NCBI GenBank assembly: GCA_945643635.1 | Contig: CALZFC010000105.1 | Coordinates: 687,501 to 751,500 of the forward strand | DNA from: Allodiplogaster sudhausi | Taxonomy: Eukaryota; Nematoda; Chromadorea; Rhabditida; Diplogasteridae | Length of the DNA: 64,000 nt | Direction: 5' to 3' | Shown here: piece by piece, positions 46,626-59,937 of the stretch | How the letters are laid out: the number at the start of each line of letters is the position of its first letter | Numbering within the stretch: position 1 is the stretch's first letter | The notes under the pieces: generated by a model | What the model was told of the DNA's origin: nothing | What the model saw: only the letters and a program-made list of their open reading frames with translations | Database searches by the model: none | Program-made: the position numbers and the translations under genes

Positions 46626-47860
46626 ACGTCTATTGAGCGCTTGGTACATGAGCGATGAAACTTCAAATAAGATTACTTTAATTAACCATATTGCATTAAA
46701 TACATATGTACATAATAACGACTTTACGCTGGGCTGCTACAGTATGGAGGATTTTGACGTCAGCAGCGGCTGCGTCAGAAGGTCTTCCGATCATGAGGGC
46801 TTTATGACGCTACCGTGGTAGGTCATGAGGCAGCTCCATAGGAACATCTTGTATTCAGCGGACGGGACAAGGGATCCATATTAGATTCCATGAACAATTC
46901 ACTTCTGAACTCGAGCACCGGTTGCCGTGGAGATAGCATCTGCGTGGTCCCCGGAGTATTCATGTCCGAAAAAAATGCGTATTCTCCGATGCTTTCTAAC
47001 CATTTCGTGCTTGTTATGTTCAGTTTCAACTTTCGAATATCTTGACGAGTTTATCCCGGTCACGAGGTTGGCAACTTGACCGATAAATTAAGCTATTTAA
47101 AAGATAAAACGAATCGCTCTCAGTGATCGATGGAGCAGCTTCCTGGCGGTTGTTCATTCACACTCTTCAGTCAAGATGGAAGAATATGATTTGATGAATG
47201 GTACGACATTGCTGAATACGAGATTGTCGGATTGGAGGGCGAGGACCCTTCCGAGTAGGTAGGCAGTGGACATTCAACCACTTCCACTGACCTGGCTCTC
47301 TTCAGCATTACTAACGTAGGGTTGTACTGGAATGATGTCAATGTGTCTGGGAACACATCGTCGGAATGTGTTTATGCAAGGGGGCAGCCAGTTGTCGCAG
47401 ACGGGGAGCTAAGGATTGCGGGACGAGGTTAATCAAGAAGGCCACTTCAGCAGTGCATCTTGTAGTTAATACAATTTCAGACTTCAGCGGAGAATGCTCT
47501 TGGATCGCTGGTTCAGACGTAGAATTCTCTATTAACAAAACAATGAAATGCTACTTGGCAACAGGAAGTAGTGACTGCCTCGAAATAAGAGGAGTGGTAA
47601 GCCGTTTCTGGAATCAGGCCAAGTTCCCGCCGGCACTCTGCTCCCCCTGCCGGCAGTGCCACATACCACAGATAAGGTAGGACTCAGAGGAAACTTCAGC
47701 CATAACTTCGATATTATCTTAGCCTGATAGACGCAGAAAGTGGCGGAGCATGCATTGTGCCTCTCTCAACATCCATCATGATTCTAGTGGAGGGTGGAAA
47801 GATTCTCGGATACGCCATAAGGTACTATCATTTATACAGTGATGCATTCAGAAGCACAGC
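46620..47860 (+). CDS. Unassigned multi-exon gene, possibly secreted
   Basis: Plus-strand pieces with coding character: about 46740-46780 (MEDFDVSSGCVRR), about 46860-47030 (LDSMNNSLLNSSTGCRGDSI then CVVPGVFMSEKNAYSPMLSN), about 47192-47255 (EWYDIAEYEIVGLEGEDPS), 47307-47428 (ITNVGLYWNDVNVSGNTSSE then CVYARGQPVVADGELRIAGR), 47485-47678 (ECSWIAGSDVEFSINKTMKC) and 47725-47820 (LIDAESGGACIVPLSTSIMI). Junctions 47255/47307 and several others have GT-AG signals and agree in phase, but the acceptor before 47192 does not work cleanly. Many Cys and N-glycosylation sites suggest an extracellular protein. The VY..GQPVVA block recalls the tectonic family of the ciliary transition zone; that is a guess. 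Confidence 0.35.
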
Positions 47861-48011
47861 TAACCGGTGAGTTCCCATTACAGGATAAAGCATAAGCGAA
47901 TAGAGGATCACGATCGTCCTTTGCTTATCACAATGTCTATTCAATTCCAGCAGTATTCTTCACCATCTTTAGATGCAAGGTAAAGGAGATCAGGAGGTCC
48001 TCGTCTGAAGG

Positions 48012-48017
<6 letters not shown>

Positions 48018-48076
<59 letters not shown>

Positions 48077-48173
48077 AGAACATACGAGGTGCATAGTCGA
48101 ACCAGGATATTTTGCGAGGAGTGAGAGGGTTAAGAGATGGACGCAGAGAGAGAGAGAGGGTTGAGACAGAGGC

Positions 48174-48209
<36 letters not shown>

Positions 48210-48216
48210 TGAGAAA
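48018..48216. repeat. (GA)n microsatellites
   Basis: Pure GA runs at 48018-48074 and 48145-48216 lie just past the 3' end of NTHL1. Confidence 0.9.
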
Positions 48217-48255
48217 ACAGAGGATGGAGGAGCGTTCTGGAATGAGAAGGGATGC

Positions 48256-49843
<1,588 letters not shown>

Positions 49844-50889
49844 TTCAACGACACCGAAAGTAGCGCAGCCGAAATTATTTCCGCCGAGCCACCGAAAATT
49901 CACTGCTATTAAGCTGTAATTAAAATTAACTTAACACTATCGCAAACCCACAACTATCCATTTCCTAGCACGAGCAGATCAAAATGTCATCTAACAGTAG
50001 AAGAGAGAAGACAAGAGGTTCCCAACCGTACCGTACACGATTGAAGCATGAGTTCATGCGCCTTTGAGTATTTAGATGTATGGCTCGTGATGGAAGACTA
50101 CTGTATAATTTACGTATCATAAATTAAACCGCGGATTGTGTCCTAGCAGGGAGCTCATTCGCACGAAACACCGTATTATTTCAAATAAAGCCTCATGTGT
50201 AAATAACTTTTCTCAATTAATTCCACTATCTCGCTTTTTTCTGACATCCCTATCTATCATCCCTTGGTGAAATCGGAGTGCTAATTAGGTTGGACGGACA
50301 GCTTCAACAACCGTTATCATATTTCAAGCCAAAATTTATGATTATATGGGAAACAAAAGTAGGAGTTATTTTTTCGTCTGATACATCCTTTAAGGCCTCA
50401 ATAAAGGGAAAATGAACCGAAGTCAGACATTTAAGCAAATAATCTGATCACTATTGCTATGAAAGTAGTTGTGTGACCGAGCATGAACAGATCGACCTAT
50501 CAAGCCAACAACTGTGGCATACTGTAGTGGGAAAAACTCAATTCGACTTCTGATGAAGATGGTAGCCGAAATATTTATATACATCGTAGCTCACATCGAT
50601 GATGATCTCTACCACATCTTGCACAAAATTCGACTAGCAACGGGAAGCACGGGAGCATTTTGATTACTGTACATGACGGTTATAACAAAATATTTAACAA
50701 CCAAAAAAAATTGAGGGAGATATCTGAGCATTTGTTATCCTGCTGTAGGCAGTAAACGTTGGAGGTGAGAACAAGAAGGGACAGTTAATGCCACTACCGG
50801 CATACATAACTCTAAACATATCTATTTCACTAGAGTAAGAAAAGAACAAGTTATTTGTCATTATGGTAGGAAAGAGTGAGAACGTGGAA
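49844..50889. other. Intergenic region between NTHL1 and SMG6
   Basis: About 1 kb of AT-rich sequence upstream of NTHL1 and downstream of SMG6, both on the minus strand. No ORF or RNA gene is supported. Confidence 0.55.
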
Positions 50890-52356
50890 TCACCTAATCG
50901 ATGCCCATTCTAAAAACCATTGAATATTGCGACAGGGAAGATCCCGGGCCATCGCCTTAATCGAGAGGCCCCGGTCGTGGGTTATGAGCACCACTGAGCG
51001 ATGCAGAACACTCTCTGCAGAAGGCAAGTCGATGATCGGCTGAGCAACGCACGGCAGGGAGTCTGAGAACTCCACCGTCGCTTCCAGGATACGGTCGTCA
51101 TTCACCTTAGATAGAGAGAGAGGGAGAGAGAGAGAGAGAGGGAGAGAGAGAGAGGGGGGAAGGAGAGGGAGGTGAAAGACAGCGACAGGGAGAGAGAGGG
51201 AGAGAGAGCGAGAGAGGGAGGGATAGGGAGGGGACAGAGAGCGAGAGGGAGGGAGAGGGAGGGGAAAGAGAGGGAGAGGGATGGGAAAGAGAGGGAGAGG
51301 GAGAGAGAGGGAGAGAGGGAGGGGAAGAGAGCGAGAGGGAGGGGAGGGAGAGGGAGAGGGAAAGGGAGAGGGAGGGGAAAGAGAGCGAGAGGGAGAGGGA
51401 GGGGAAAGAGAGCGAGAGGGAGAGGGAGAGAGATGGTATGAGATGAGCCCACCTTGTCGACAGAGTCATTCTTCTCATTGAGGAGTGCGAAGGGTAGTTT
51501 GTGTCCGGAAGCAGTGAGAGAGAAGAGCGAAGGATGCTTGCGAGAGATACCGGCGGGACGGAGCCAGAGAAGGGCGTGTCTGGCAGAGAGAGCGAGTGCC
51601 GTATTCTGCTCAGCCGAGACAGAGGAGGAGGGAGGCCGCCCCTTAATGCTCCTCTCTTCTCTTCACTGTTTATCATTCTCCTCACCTGGCTCAGTCCAAT
51701 CAGCTCCTCCATCACAATTGTTGGAAGGAGAACTTGGAAGCGGCCAGACTCCACTAGCTTAGCGACCAGCTCAATGCTGTCCACAAGTGTGTTCGTATCC
51801 ACCACCACGTAGCCAGGTCGGACCACCACGAGAAGAGAAATAACAGACATCGGCAGGCGAGTCAAGGGCGCACACTCACGGCCCTCTCCTCTTTCACCAT
51901 ATTCCTGTAGATGAAAGGGATTGAAAAAGAGAAGAGAGGGGAAGAGAACTAAGAATAATGTACCTCGAGTGGATAATATTCATTGGATTGATCGTTACGA
52001 CGAATGGGAAGAAGTTGAGAGAGAGCAAAGGACTCAATGGCGTTGAGAAGAGAACGACAACGAATGTGAAGAGCAGCAGTGGAAGGCTGCACGGGAGAGG
52101 GAGTGAGGAAGAGAGGGGGGGAGGAGGGGAAGACAAGGGAGAAGCCAGCCATCACCACTCCTTCCGGTAACATCATCGAGCACTTCACTGTCTCCTCTGC
52201 TATTTCCTCTTTCCCATTGTCAGCTAGTTCAGTAATCCGTAAGAGCTTCCCTTCCTGATCCATCTTAGCCAAGGCATTGCCGAGAGAAGCCAGGCTTGCC
52301 CAGAGAGGCACTTCCGCGCCCGCTGCATTCAGAGGAGCCACTACCCGTACACTCTG

Positions 52357-52412
<56 letters not shown>

Positions 52413-55400
52413 TTAACGCCAAATGATAAGGGAAAGGTGATACGAAAGCTAGGCTGGTTAAGGAACTTACTGATAATCTTGTGAATATCCCTCCCTCGGA
52501 AAGTTGGGATTGAAACCACCGTGAGAAGATGAAGAGAGGGGGGAGTAGGCGAGAGATGGAGTGAGAGAGGGAAGGATCTGAGAGGGGAGAGGAGGAGAGA
52601 GCAGAGCTCAGCTCAGGCAGACTCTGCTCCAGACGATGCAGAAGCACTCCCAAGACACTCAGAGCACAGCGAAGGCTCATCTCATCGTCACCACTCACAG
52701 AACACGGCTCTGCAACAGCTCCTTTCTTCTTCCCTCCTCATCCTCTCTCTCTCTCTCTCTCTCTTGCGTACTCAGGGATGCAACTAACTAACAATAAGCA
52801 CAAACCTCTCCTAGCGACAAGTTCAATGGGATAAATGAAGATGGCCACGGTGTGAACGAGATCCAAGGAAGTGATCGGAGAGAAAGGTTGAGAGAGAAGA
52901 GCGGACAACTGGAGAAGAAGACGAGAGGAACAACTCCCGAAACATTCCATTCCGATCTTCGACACCAGTAAAGACGCTGTCGAGGCAATGTACGACACTG
53001 TACGGCGATGGAGCTGGCAATTCAGAGGATGGTATTTAGAGAAAAACAGAGAAAAGAGAGAGTGAGAGGGGGGGAGAGGGGGAGAGAAAGAGAGAGTGAG
53101 AGAGGGGGAGAGAAAGAGAAAGAATAGACCTTGGAGCCCTCCATGTCAGTCATAAACTGGAGGTTATCTCTGCGTTGTAGATGAGATGCATTGCGACCTT
53201 GCTTGTCAATCCACAACTCGACTCTCCTGGAAGACTGGTGCTGAGCGAGCATCTCCAGGCGTGCCTCGTCAGCCAGAGCAGAGTCCAAGACCTTCTCATA
53301 CATGGCTCCCTTGGCCCGCGCAGCCTCAACGCAACTCAAATGAGTTTCTATCTCTGGGAAGGAAATGAACCTGCATCCTCTGCGAGAATCTCTCTCTCAT
53401 TGCATCGTAAGGAGAGGCTGCCGTGATAGCTCGAATACAGAAGAAGAACTCCGCCAGAACCCGCTTCTAAAGACTCAGGCAATTGTCACACATTTCAATT
53501 GGCATCAGAGATTACAGTACTCGGCGATACTTCACTCTACTAATTTTTACTCAGACGTTTAATTTTCAGCAAGCGTTAAAAGTCCAGAGCGATTGCCATG
53601 CCTTTTCCATGCAAACCGGCCGGCCTACATTTCAAGTCCCGTGATGACCGGGCACAAAAGTTTCGCGAACCCATGGGCCTTTCTGGGATTGCTGCTATCA
53701 GTGCTGAACAAGGACGGAGCATGCGCCGTGAACCACCCCCCCCCCCTCCTGCTCAAAATGCCGTTGAACCCCCCAACCCCCCACCTGCTCAAAATGCCGT
53801 TGTACCCCCCACCCCCTCCTGCTCAAAATGCCGTTGAACCCCCCCCCCCCCCTCCTGCTTGGTACATTGATGGCAAAAACGGAATATTTAGATTTTCTTG
53901 AAAGGTAAACGTAATTTTAGTTATACAAAAACAAAACGCTAGCATTTAGGCGCTTGCTCATTAAATATTTAGGCCCGTTACCATCTCTGTTTCTCCATTC
54001 TCGTTAAACAATTCATGTGTACAATTATCTAGGTTAGTAACATCCGTAGGATAAAAAAAGTAGATAGAAAAGATAGGAAAGACGGGAAATGCAAATAACA
54101 GAGAGGAGCAGAAAAGGAGTGTGAATGAATGAACGAGAGAGAATAGACAGATGAAGAGAGAGACGAAAGAGAAGAGAGGGACGAGAAAGGGAGTGGAGAG
54201 AGAGTGGGAAGCAACGAGCGAGAGGAGAGAGGTGACGAGAGGAGAGGAGAGATGAGATAGAGAGGAGAGAAGAGGGAGAGAGAGCGAATAACAGCGTCTA
54301 AAGCCCGCGGGTTTTAAATCATATTGAACTATCCGAAGGAGTGAAAAGTGTCAGATGATTTGTCAGAAAACAAACTAGTTGGGTGAAAGCAAAATTAGGC
54401 TTTCTCCCTCGCCCTCCTGATCGGTTAATTGAACAAAGAAATGTGTTGAAGCGCATCGAAAAATGAGTAATTAAAACGACCTGAGCATTGATATCCAAAG
54501 AAAGAATAACAGCGCGTCCAATAATCTCTTCATACGTTCAAGGTTGAAAGCTTTTGAACGTATTAAAAGAACATGAGCAGCCATGTTGGAGAAGAAAGGG
54601 TTATTCGCGGGGAAAAGCACCAACTTCCCAAATGAAGAATGAGCAGGACTCTCACAACGGAAGAAGAGGGGAGTGCTAGGGAAAGGAATGGATAGCAATT
54701 CGGAGGAGCGAGGGAATCAATCACCTGGCGGGCATTGGAGAGAAGGGCGAGAGAAGTGAAGCGTCTACGACGATTACTCCGGTACAACATCTATAAGTAG
54801 CCACTTGTGGGCTAAGAAGCCACAAGGACAGCGAGAGCGAGAGAGAGAGTGAGAGAGAGAGAGAGGGAGAGAGAGAGATCCGGAGCGAGTGATTCTGCTA
54901 ATAAAACAAGTGCTCAAAGGAAGCAGCAAGAATGAGAACGAACTAACCGCAAAATACGCAAGAACGGCGAGTTGGTTGAAGACATGGCCAGAGGAGGGCC
55001 AGAGCGCAGCTGCTTCGATGTAATATCTGAAAGGGAGGGGGAGAAGGCCGGAGTCAGTGCTGAACAAGGTCGGTGCATGCGCCGTGTAGACAGAAAGAAA
55101 GATGGAGTAGGGAGTGAATGTGAAAGAGAGACGAGGGAGTGGAAACAGTGAATAAAAGAGTTGCCGGATTCAGGCACCCCACCTCCTTTTGGTGGCCCCT
55201 GAATTAAACACAAGCAGTCAAATTACGCCGATTTATGCAGAAAACAAGGGAAAGAGGGGGAAAATTGATTGTTTATCTACCTCATCCCCTAATTTGACTA
55301 AATTTTTTACCCACCCCACCTGTTCTGAAAGACAATCCGGCAACCCTTTTATTCCCTGAGTGGAATGCAAGAACGCGGGAGTAGTAACCTCTCAGCCGTC

Positions 55401-56607
55401 GAGTAGTCGTCCTCTCCCCTGACAAGGCAGTCGTAACGGTGAAGATCTCCGAGGCTGATCAGGAGACGAGCATAAGATTGCAGGGCGATCTGCAATCTAA
55501 TTCGTTTTCATCAGCGTATATCATTTCCTCTCGAACCAGAAGTCCTGTTTTTTAAACTAGACTACCGTATGAGTCGTTTCTCAATTCGTAATCACTCCTT
55601 TCTCATTTGCAACGCCGAGGCATTTCATCTAAGAGCCAAGATTAAAGCTCTCAACAACCACAGTATCTTCCCCTTCATTCTTTTATCTTTCATTATTTTA
55701 TATATCCTAATGCTATTACATATCATATCACTCGTTTGCTACTTAACAAATGTGCAGCTGAAATAACGAAAGAACTATTTGACAACAGTTAACCAGTGCT
55801 GAAATAAGTCTGACCCATAGCAAAGTTCCTAACTGAAATAAAATTTGAATGAGGTAAAATAATTGTCGGATTGATATAACAAATTGTATACCTTGGTTTT
55901 ATAACTTCGCTTGAGAGCGGAAGCCGTGACAGGGACAGCATCTCGGAGATGGTCAGGAGGCAACAGATCCGGCTGAGGCCAGGGCAGACGTTCAGCCGCA
56001 TTCAGACTGTACTGTCTGTCGTAGTCCTCCAACAGGTCCTTGTAGAACTGCACTCCCTGCAACCACTTCTCATCCTCACAACTCCGACCAACTCCACTCC
56101 CTTCAAATGTCCTCAAACCTCGGCGATGAACTCTTCCAGTTGTCTCCGCACGGCTTTGGCCCTCTCACCAGAAGAATTCGAGCAAGTTTTCAGAGCCTTA
56201 AAAAAGGCATATACTTGAATTCAAACGTTCAACCTTGACAAATATGAAAAGAAATGTTTTTAATCCATTACATATCAGAAAAAGATCAGTACTTGTTATC
56301 ACAATCACTGAAAAAAGAAACATTAATAGGTTGATGAAAAGCATGCCGCCACATCTTCTGCTCCAAATTTGACTTGAAGGTTTCGATGGCATCAGTGAGT
56401 ATCAGAGGACGATACAGTTGATAAAGATCCCTACTGAAATAGAATAAGGGGAAGAGGAGGCAGACGAGACAAATCATGGCAATTCGATGGTACTTACGAA
56501 GCGTCTATAAGAGCCATAGCCTTGCTCTCAGCGCGTGAAGTATTCAGTTGGTTGATAGCTGCAGCGACTGTCCTCTCAGCCATATCGAATTCGGACCTTC
56601 CGTTCAT
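50890..56607 (-). CDS. SMG6: SMG6, endonuclease of nonsense-mediated mRNA decay
   Basis: SMG6 binds phosphorylated UPF1 through a 14-3-3-like domain and cuts the mRNA near the premature stop with a PIN domain. The start at 56607 (MNGRSEFDMAERTV) lies just behind a TTCTTTAG acceptor. 14-3-3-like/EST1 exons follow: 56290-56470 (LYQLYRPLILTDAIETF), 55830-56060, 55380-55500, about 54930-55060 (IEAAALWPSSGHVFNQLAVL), about 54480-54690, 53140-53340 and 52800-52970 (KIGMECFGSCSSRLL). Further exons lie at 52130-52690 and 51900-52090. The PIN domain spans 51690-51865 (GYVVVDTNTLVDS), 51451-51612 and 50890-51105 (NDDRILEA; VLITHDRGLSIKAM). The three PIN aspartates (VDTN, NDD, THD) are all kept, so it should be catalytic, unlike SMG5. 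The long N-terminal extension of human SMG6 is absent, which makes it shorter. Confidence 0.92.
51108..51440. repeat. (GA)n-rich tract in SMG6 intron
   Basis: GA/GGGA repeats (CT on the sense strand) fill the intron between the last two PIN-domain exons. Confidence 0.9.
52359..52411. repeat. (AT)n microsatellite
   Basis: About 26 AT units lie in an SMG6 intron. The run is self-complementary and could form a cruciform or hairpin. Confidence 0.95.
53697..53865. repeat. C-rich tandem repeat in SMG6 intron
   Basis: Three to four units alternate runs of 5-14 C with 'ctgctcaaaatgccgttg'. On the transcribed strand these are G runs. The preceding 'tcagtgctgaacaagg' and 'gcatgcgccgtg' recur at 55053-55088. 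Confidence 0.85.
54838..54880. repeat. (GA)n microsatellite
   Basis: A short GA run in an SMG6 intron. Similar tracts occur at 53040-53125 (GA) and 52742-52765 (CT). Confidence 0.85.
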
Positions 56608-57300
56608 CCCGTCGACATCTTGCCTAAAGAATGATGATTGTTTACTGTAACTAGTAACCTTATTCTACTCAGAATAACAAGATCTTCTTTTTAATAACAA
56701 TTATTCGTCTAACATAAGAAAAGGAAGAACTAATAAGATTTGTTCCAGAATATGACTTGCAAAAGAACAACTTGAACAAAGATTGAATCTGTAAAGAATG
56801 AAATTGCGAGCAATGGCCTTCCCCAACTTAATTTTTAAATGTGACTATGACAAAATGCCATCTCGAGGCTCTGTTTTATCAGTGAGCACTCGCTTCTTCC
56901 TTTTTCTAAGACATTTCTAAATCTGCTTATCACATAATAAACGATACAACGAAAATTTTGCCCAAATTGTCTCTGTTAGCAGTAAATCTTTATCAGCCAG
57001 CGAGGAGTGTTACATCCGCGTTAGGTTTAATTTAAATAACTATGGAACTAACAAACACTAAACTCGTCGACAGTAATCGATGTTAAACTGTTAAAGCCTA
57101 CTGGAAAAGGTCAAACTAGACTTACAGTCTTGTTTAACAAATATTTGTTATCACCACACGTGAGTTCCCGATGAGAAAACGGAGTCAGTTAGTGTCAATG
57201 CAGTCTCAACTTGTGGTAATGTGAAGCATATCGTTACAGTATTAAAAATTTTCAGAGTTCATATCTCTCTATAGACTAAACAACGTAAAAAATGAATTGA
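56608..57300. other. 5' flank of SMG6
   Basis: About 0.7 kb of AT-rich sequence before the repeat region. No gene or RNA is supported. Confidence 0.5.
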
Positions 57301-57304
57301 CCGC

Positions 57305-58100
57305 TTACGGCAGATTGATTCCTGTGGGCGGCAGGATTGGTGGATTTTGATGAAACTTTCCAAAAAGGTACATTGAAGTCTCGGCTATCGTCCTATGAGG
57401 GTTTGGAAATTTTTGGTTTTCGCCGGCGCCACAAAGGGGGGTCACTCGAGAAAGTTTGAGGCCGAATTTCTCATTTTCTAGGGCACCTACAAAAATAACA
57501 AAAATAGTAGTCGATTCGTCAGGGGGGAATCTACCAATGACCAGAAGTTCGATTTCGTAGATCGATTGGTAGATCGGTGGGAATGGATTTTCTAAAATGG
57601 GCACTTTTTCGCCTGTAGATTGGAACTTTCTCAAAATCCTGACATTCGCTTCGTTGATTGTCGGGTCCTATCGATGCAGTTTTTCAAGACGCATCTTTTG
57701 ATGTGTGAATTGTAAACTTTTGCGCATCAGGGATATCAAAAAAATCAATAAAACTGAAAATTTTATTCGTTATGGACCAACTTTGAACTTTTATATCTCA
57801 AGAAGTAGGAACGGTATCGGGATGGGACTAGGAGCATCTTGTTGAGAATTGAACAGGCTTCAATGTGAGCCTATTTGGGTTTTTTTAAAACATTCGATAA
57901 GTACCTTAATGGAGCCGGTTTCCGAAGCCCCGCGATATCTCCGAGGGTATTTAAGCTATGTCATCAAATTATGGTTTGAAAAAACCGTCACGCCAAGACG
58001 AACAACTTTCTCATACATTGCATTGTCATTAGAATTCATCTTAAGCTTATAAAGGGTCGTTGAAGGTTTTGAATGGCTGTTTAATTGGTCTAGGTGAGCT
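57305..58100 (+). repeat. Dispersed repeat copy (right singleton)
   Basis: An inverted, diverged copy of part of 27005-28275. It starts at 'attgattcctgtgggcggca', the complement of the end of the left copy. Shared blocks include 'cgatgcagtttttcaag' and 'agatcgattggtagatcg'. Confidence 0.8.
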
Positions 58101-58281
58101 CTGGGTCAGGCGGCTGCTGTCTGGCCGTCTGCACTCTCTCTCCTCTCTATGCTGTCTCGCACCCAGCGAGCGAGCCGGTGCGTAGTCAAAAACCCGACAG
58201 ATATAGAATGCTGCAGCAATTGGCTTCCCTCGGTTTTTCTCGCTCAGTCGGTTTAATTACCCAAGTTTGAGGTAATCGCTT

Positions 58282-58440
58282 GGGTGCGCCCTCGGTTGCT
58301 CGCTTGCGTCCGGATGCTCGCTTGCGTCCTTATGCTCGCTTGCGTCCGGATGCTCGCTTGCGTCCGGATGCACGCTTGCGTCCGGATGCACGCTTGCGTC
58401 CGGATGCTCGCTGGCGTCCGGATGCTTACTGGCGTCCGAT
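58282..58440. repeat. 18-bp minisatellite, about eight copies
   Basis: The unit 'tgcgtccggatgctcgct' with a few substitutions is repeated head to tail. It can be read as Pro-Asp-Ala-Arg-Leu-Arg repeats, but no start, splice or domain context supports coding. Confidence 0.9.
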
Positions 58441-59591
58441 TTTTTTTTTGGATTTTGTTTGTTTGCTAGAGAAAAGAAACTGAATCGGCCGGAACAATCG
58501 AACGAATTTTGTTTTCTTAAATCGGGAAATGACCACCGGTGTGATAGCCCCGGTGGTCATTGACCGGGCCGAAGGCCTTCGGCACGCTAGTCTAGAGTTA
58601 TCTAAAAGTCGACTGTAATTTATTGACCGGTATAGCGCCGAGAGGTATTACGGGCGGTGGGAGTGAGATACGGGGAAGCGTGTTGTAGATTATCCCTTGG
58701 GCTACCAGAATATGTGGGTTTCAAAAATTCAGGGTTGGCGCCGGCGCCAGCGCGGGCGGCCAAACTTTGGTCCGAGGTGACTTTGATTTGGGGCGGTTCG
58801 CGACTTTGACGGGCTGCAACTTTTTTTCTGGTGGTCGTACAGAAATGTAAAAAATAGTGGCGGATAGCCCGTTCAAAAATGAATATGATTCCTGGAGTTG
58901 AGATCATTTCGAGTTTTGGTAGATCAGTGAGAGGCCGCCGCGCAAACCATACCTTTTTGGGGTACTTTTTGAGAGGGTATTTGCCCCTTTTCTCGGAATC
59001 TACAAAGTCCGCTTTTGATTAAACTGACTGCGATTGTAGAGTTTTTGACGGGGCATCTTTTAATAGTAGAATTATCAACTTTTGGACACTAGAAGTTGTA
59101 GATATTATCGATTGAAGGGTGATCATTTTTTGTTAGGAGCGAACCTTCTAAAATACATATCTTTATGAATTGGGAAAGTAGAGGAATGAGAGTTTCAGAA
59201 TCATGCAGAGTTTCACGAGAGCTTAAATATGAGTATACATACATTAGGCTGGGTCATCATTAAAGTGCCCTGCCAGGGCCGTGAAGTGTCAAATTTTTGG
59301 AGCGCACTTTGAGCCTCCGTTTCTTCTCGGTAGTTAAGGGTTAGGCCAAACATTATATATCAATCGGTAGCTCTCGTGAAGGCGAACAACTTTCTCATAC
59401 AAAACATTTTGATATTTCGATGTTTTTGATCTACTTTTGGGGTCAGAAGGTTCAGGTCACTATTTCGGCCTTAGCTATCACTAACACTTTTTGGCGCATA
59501 TTTTTTTTATTGTAGAGCCTAACATTAGCTATCGAATGATAGGTAGATCATGGGATTTGATCCAGGCATATTCGAGATATGAATTATTTTG

Positions 59592-59672
59592 TGGCTTTTT
59601 GGTACATTTTCAGTGCACGTCGAAAGTCATGAGTCGCAGGTTCGAATCCGCGCGCGCGCAAACTCTTTTGCG
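59592..59672 (+). other. tRNA-like Pol III module (one of about ten)
   Basis: TGGCTTTTTGGT at 59592 fits a tRNA A box loosely. GGTTCGAATCC at 59639-59649 is an exact B box, 47 bases further on, the spacing found in tRNA genes. A hairpin GCGCGCAAA/TTTGCGCGC follows, then TTTT, the Pol III stop signal. Plus-strand copies lie at 60908, 62224 and 63701. Minus-strand copies lie in the left array near 27345, 29715, 30910, 32118, 33323 and 33822. No good acceptor stem or anticodon arm is visible, so this looks like a tRNA-derived SINE head, not a working tRNA. Confidence 0.5.
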
Positions 59673-59872
59673 CGCTTTTATATGACTCCTGAGTATGTTA
59701 AAAGAGTGACATCATATAGTAAAGACTCCAAGCTTTCTAATGAGCTTAAATTCAAAGGCCCAGATAGTCCAGTAGCGCCGCTAGAATAGACTTTTGACCC
59801 TTTAGAGCCAAATTTTAACCCTTAGAGCCAACTTAGAACCCTTGGATAAATTTTTACATCGGGAAATGGCCT

Positions 59873-59937
59873 CCGGGGCGATAGCCCCGGTGGTCATTGA
59901 CCGGGCCAAAGGCCCGTAGCGTGACAAAGTCACGCTA
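59873..59937 (+). other. Three consecutive perfect hairpins in the repeat unit
   Basis: CCGGGGC-GATA-GCCCCGG (59873-59890), GGGCC-AAA-GGCCC (59903-59915) and TAGCGTGAC-AAA-GTCACGCTA (59917-59937) follow one another within 65 bases. The block is repeated at 61189-61253. Near 62512-62690 hairpins 2 and 3 are separated by an extra stretch of about 100 bases. Decayed versions lie near 58530-58590 and 27150. The function is unknown. Confidence 0.7.

Noticed and set aside
47192..47820. Firm assignment of the plus-strand exons to tectonic
   Set aside because: Only one short block resembles that family and one splice junction fails, so the gene is left unassigned.
59639..59649. Functional tRNA genes in the repeat arrays
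   Set aside because: The B box is exact, but acceptor and anticodon stems do not form. I treat these as tRNA-derived modules.
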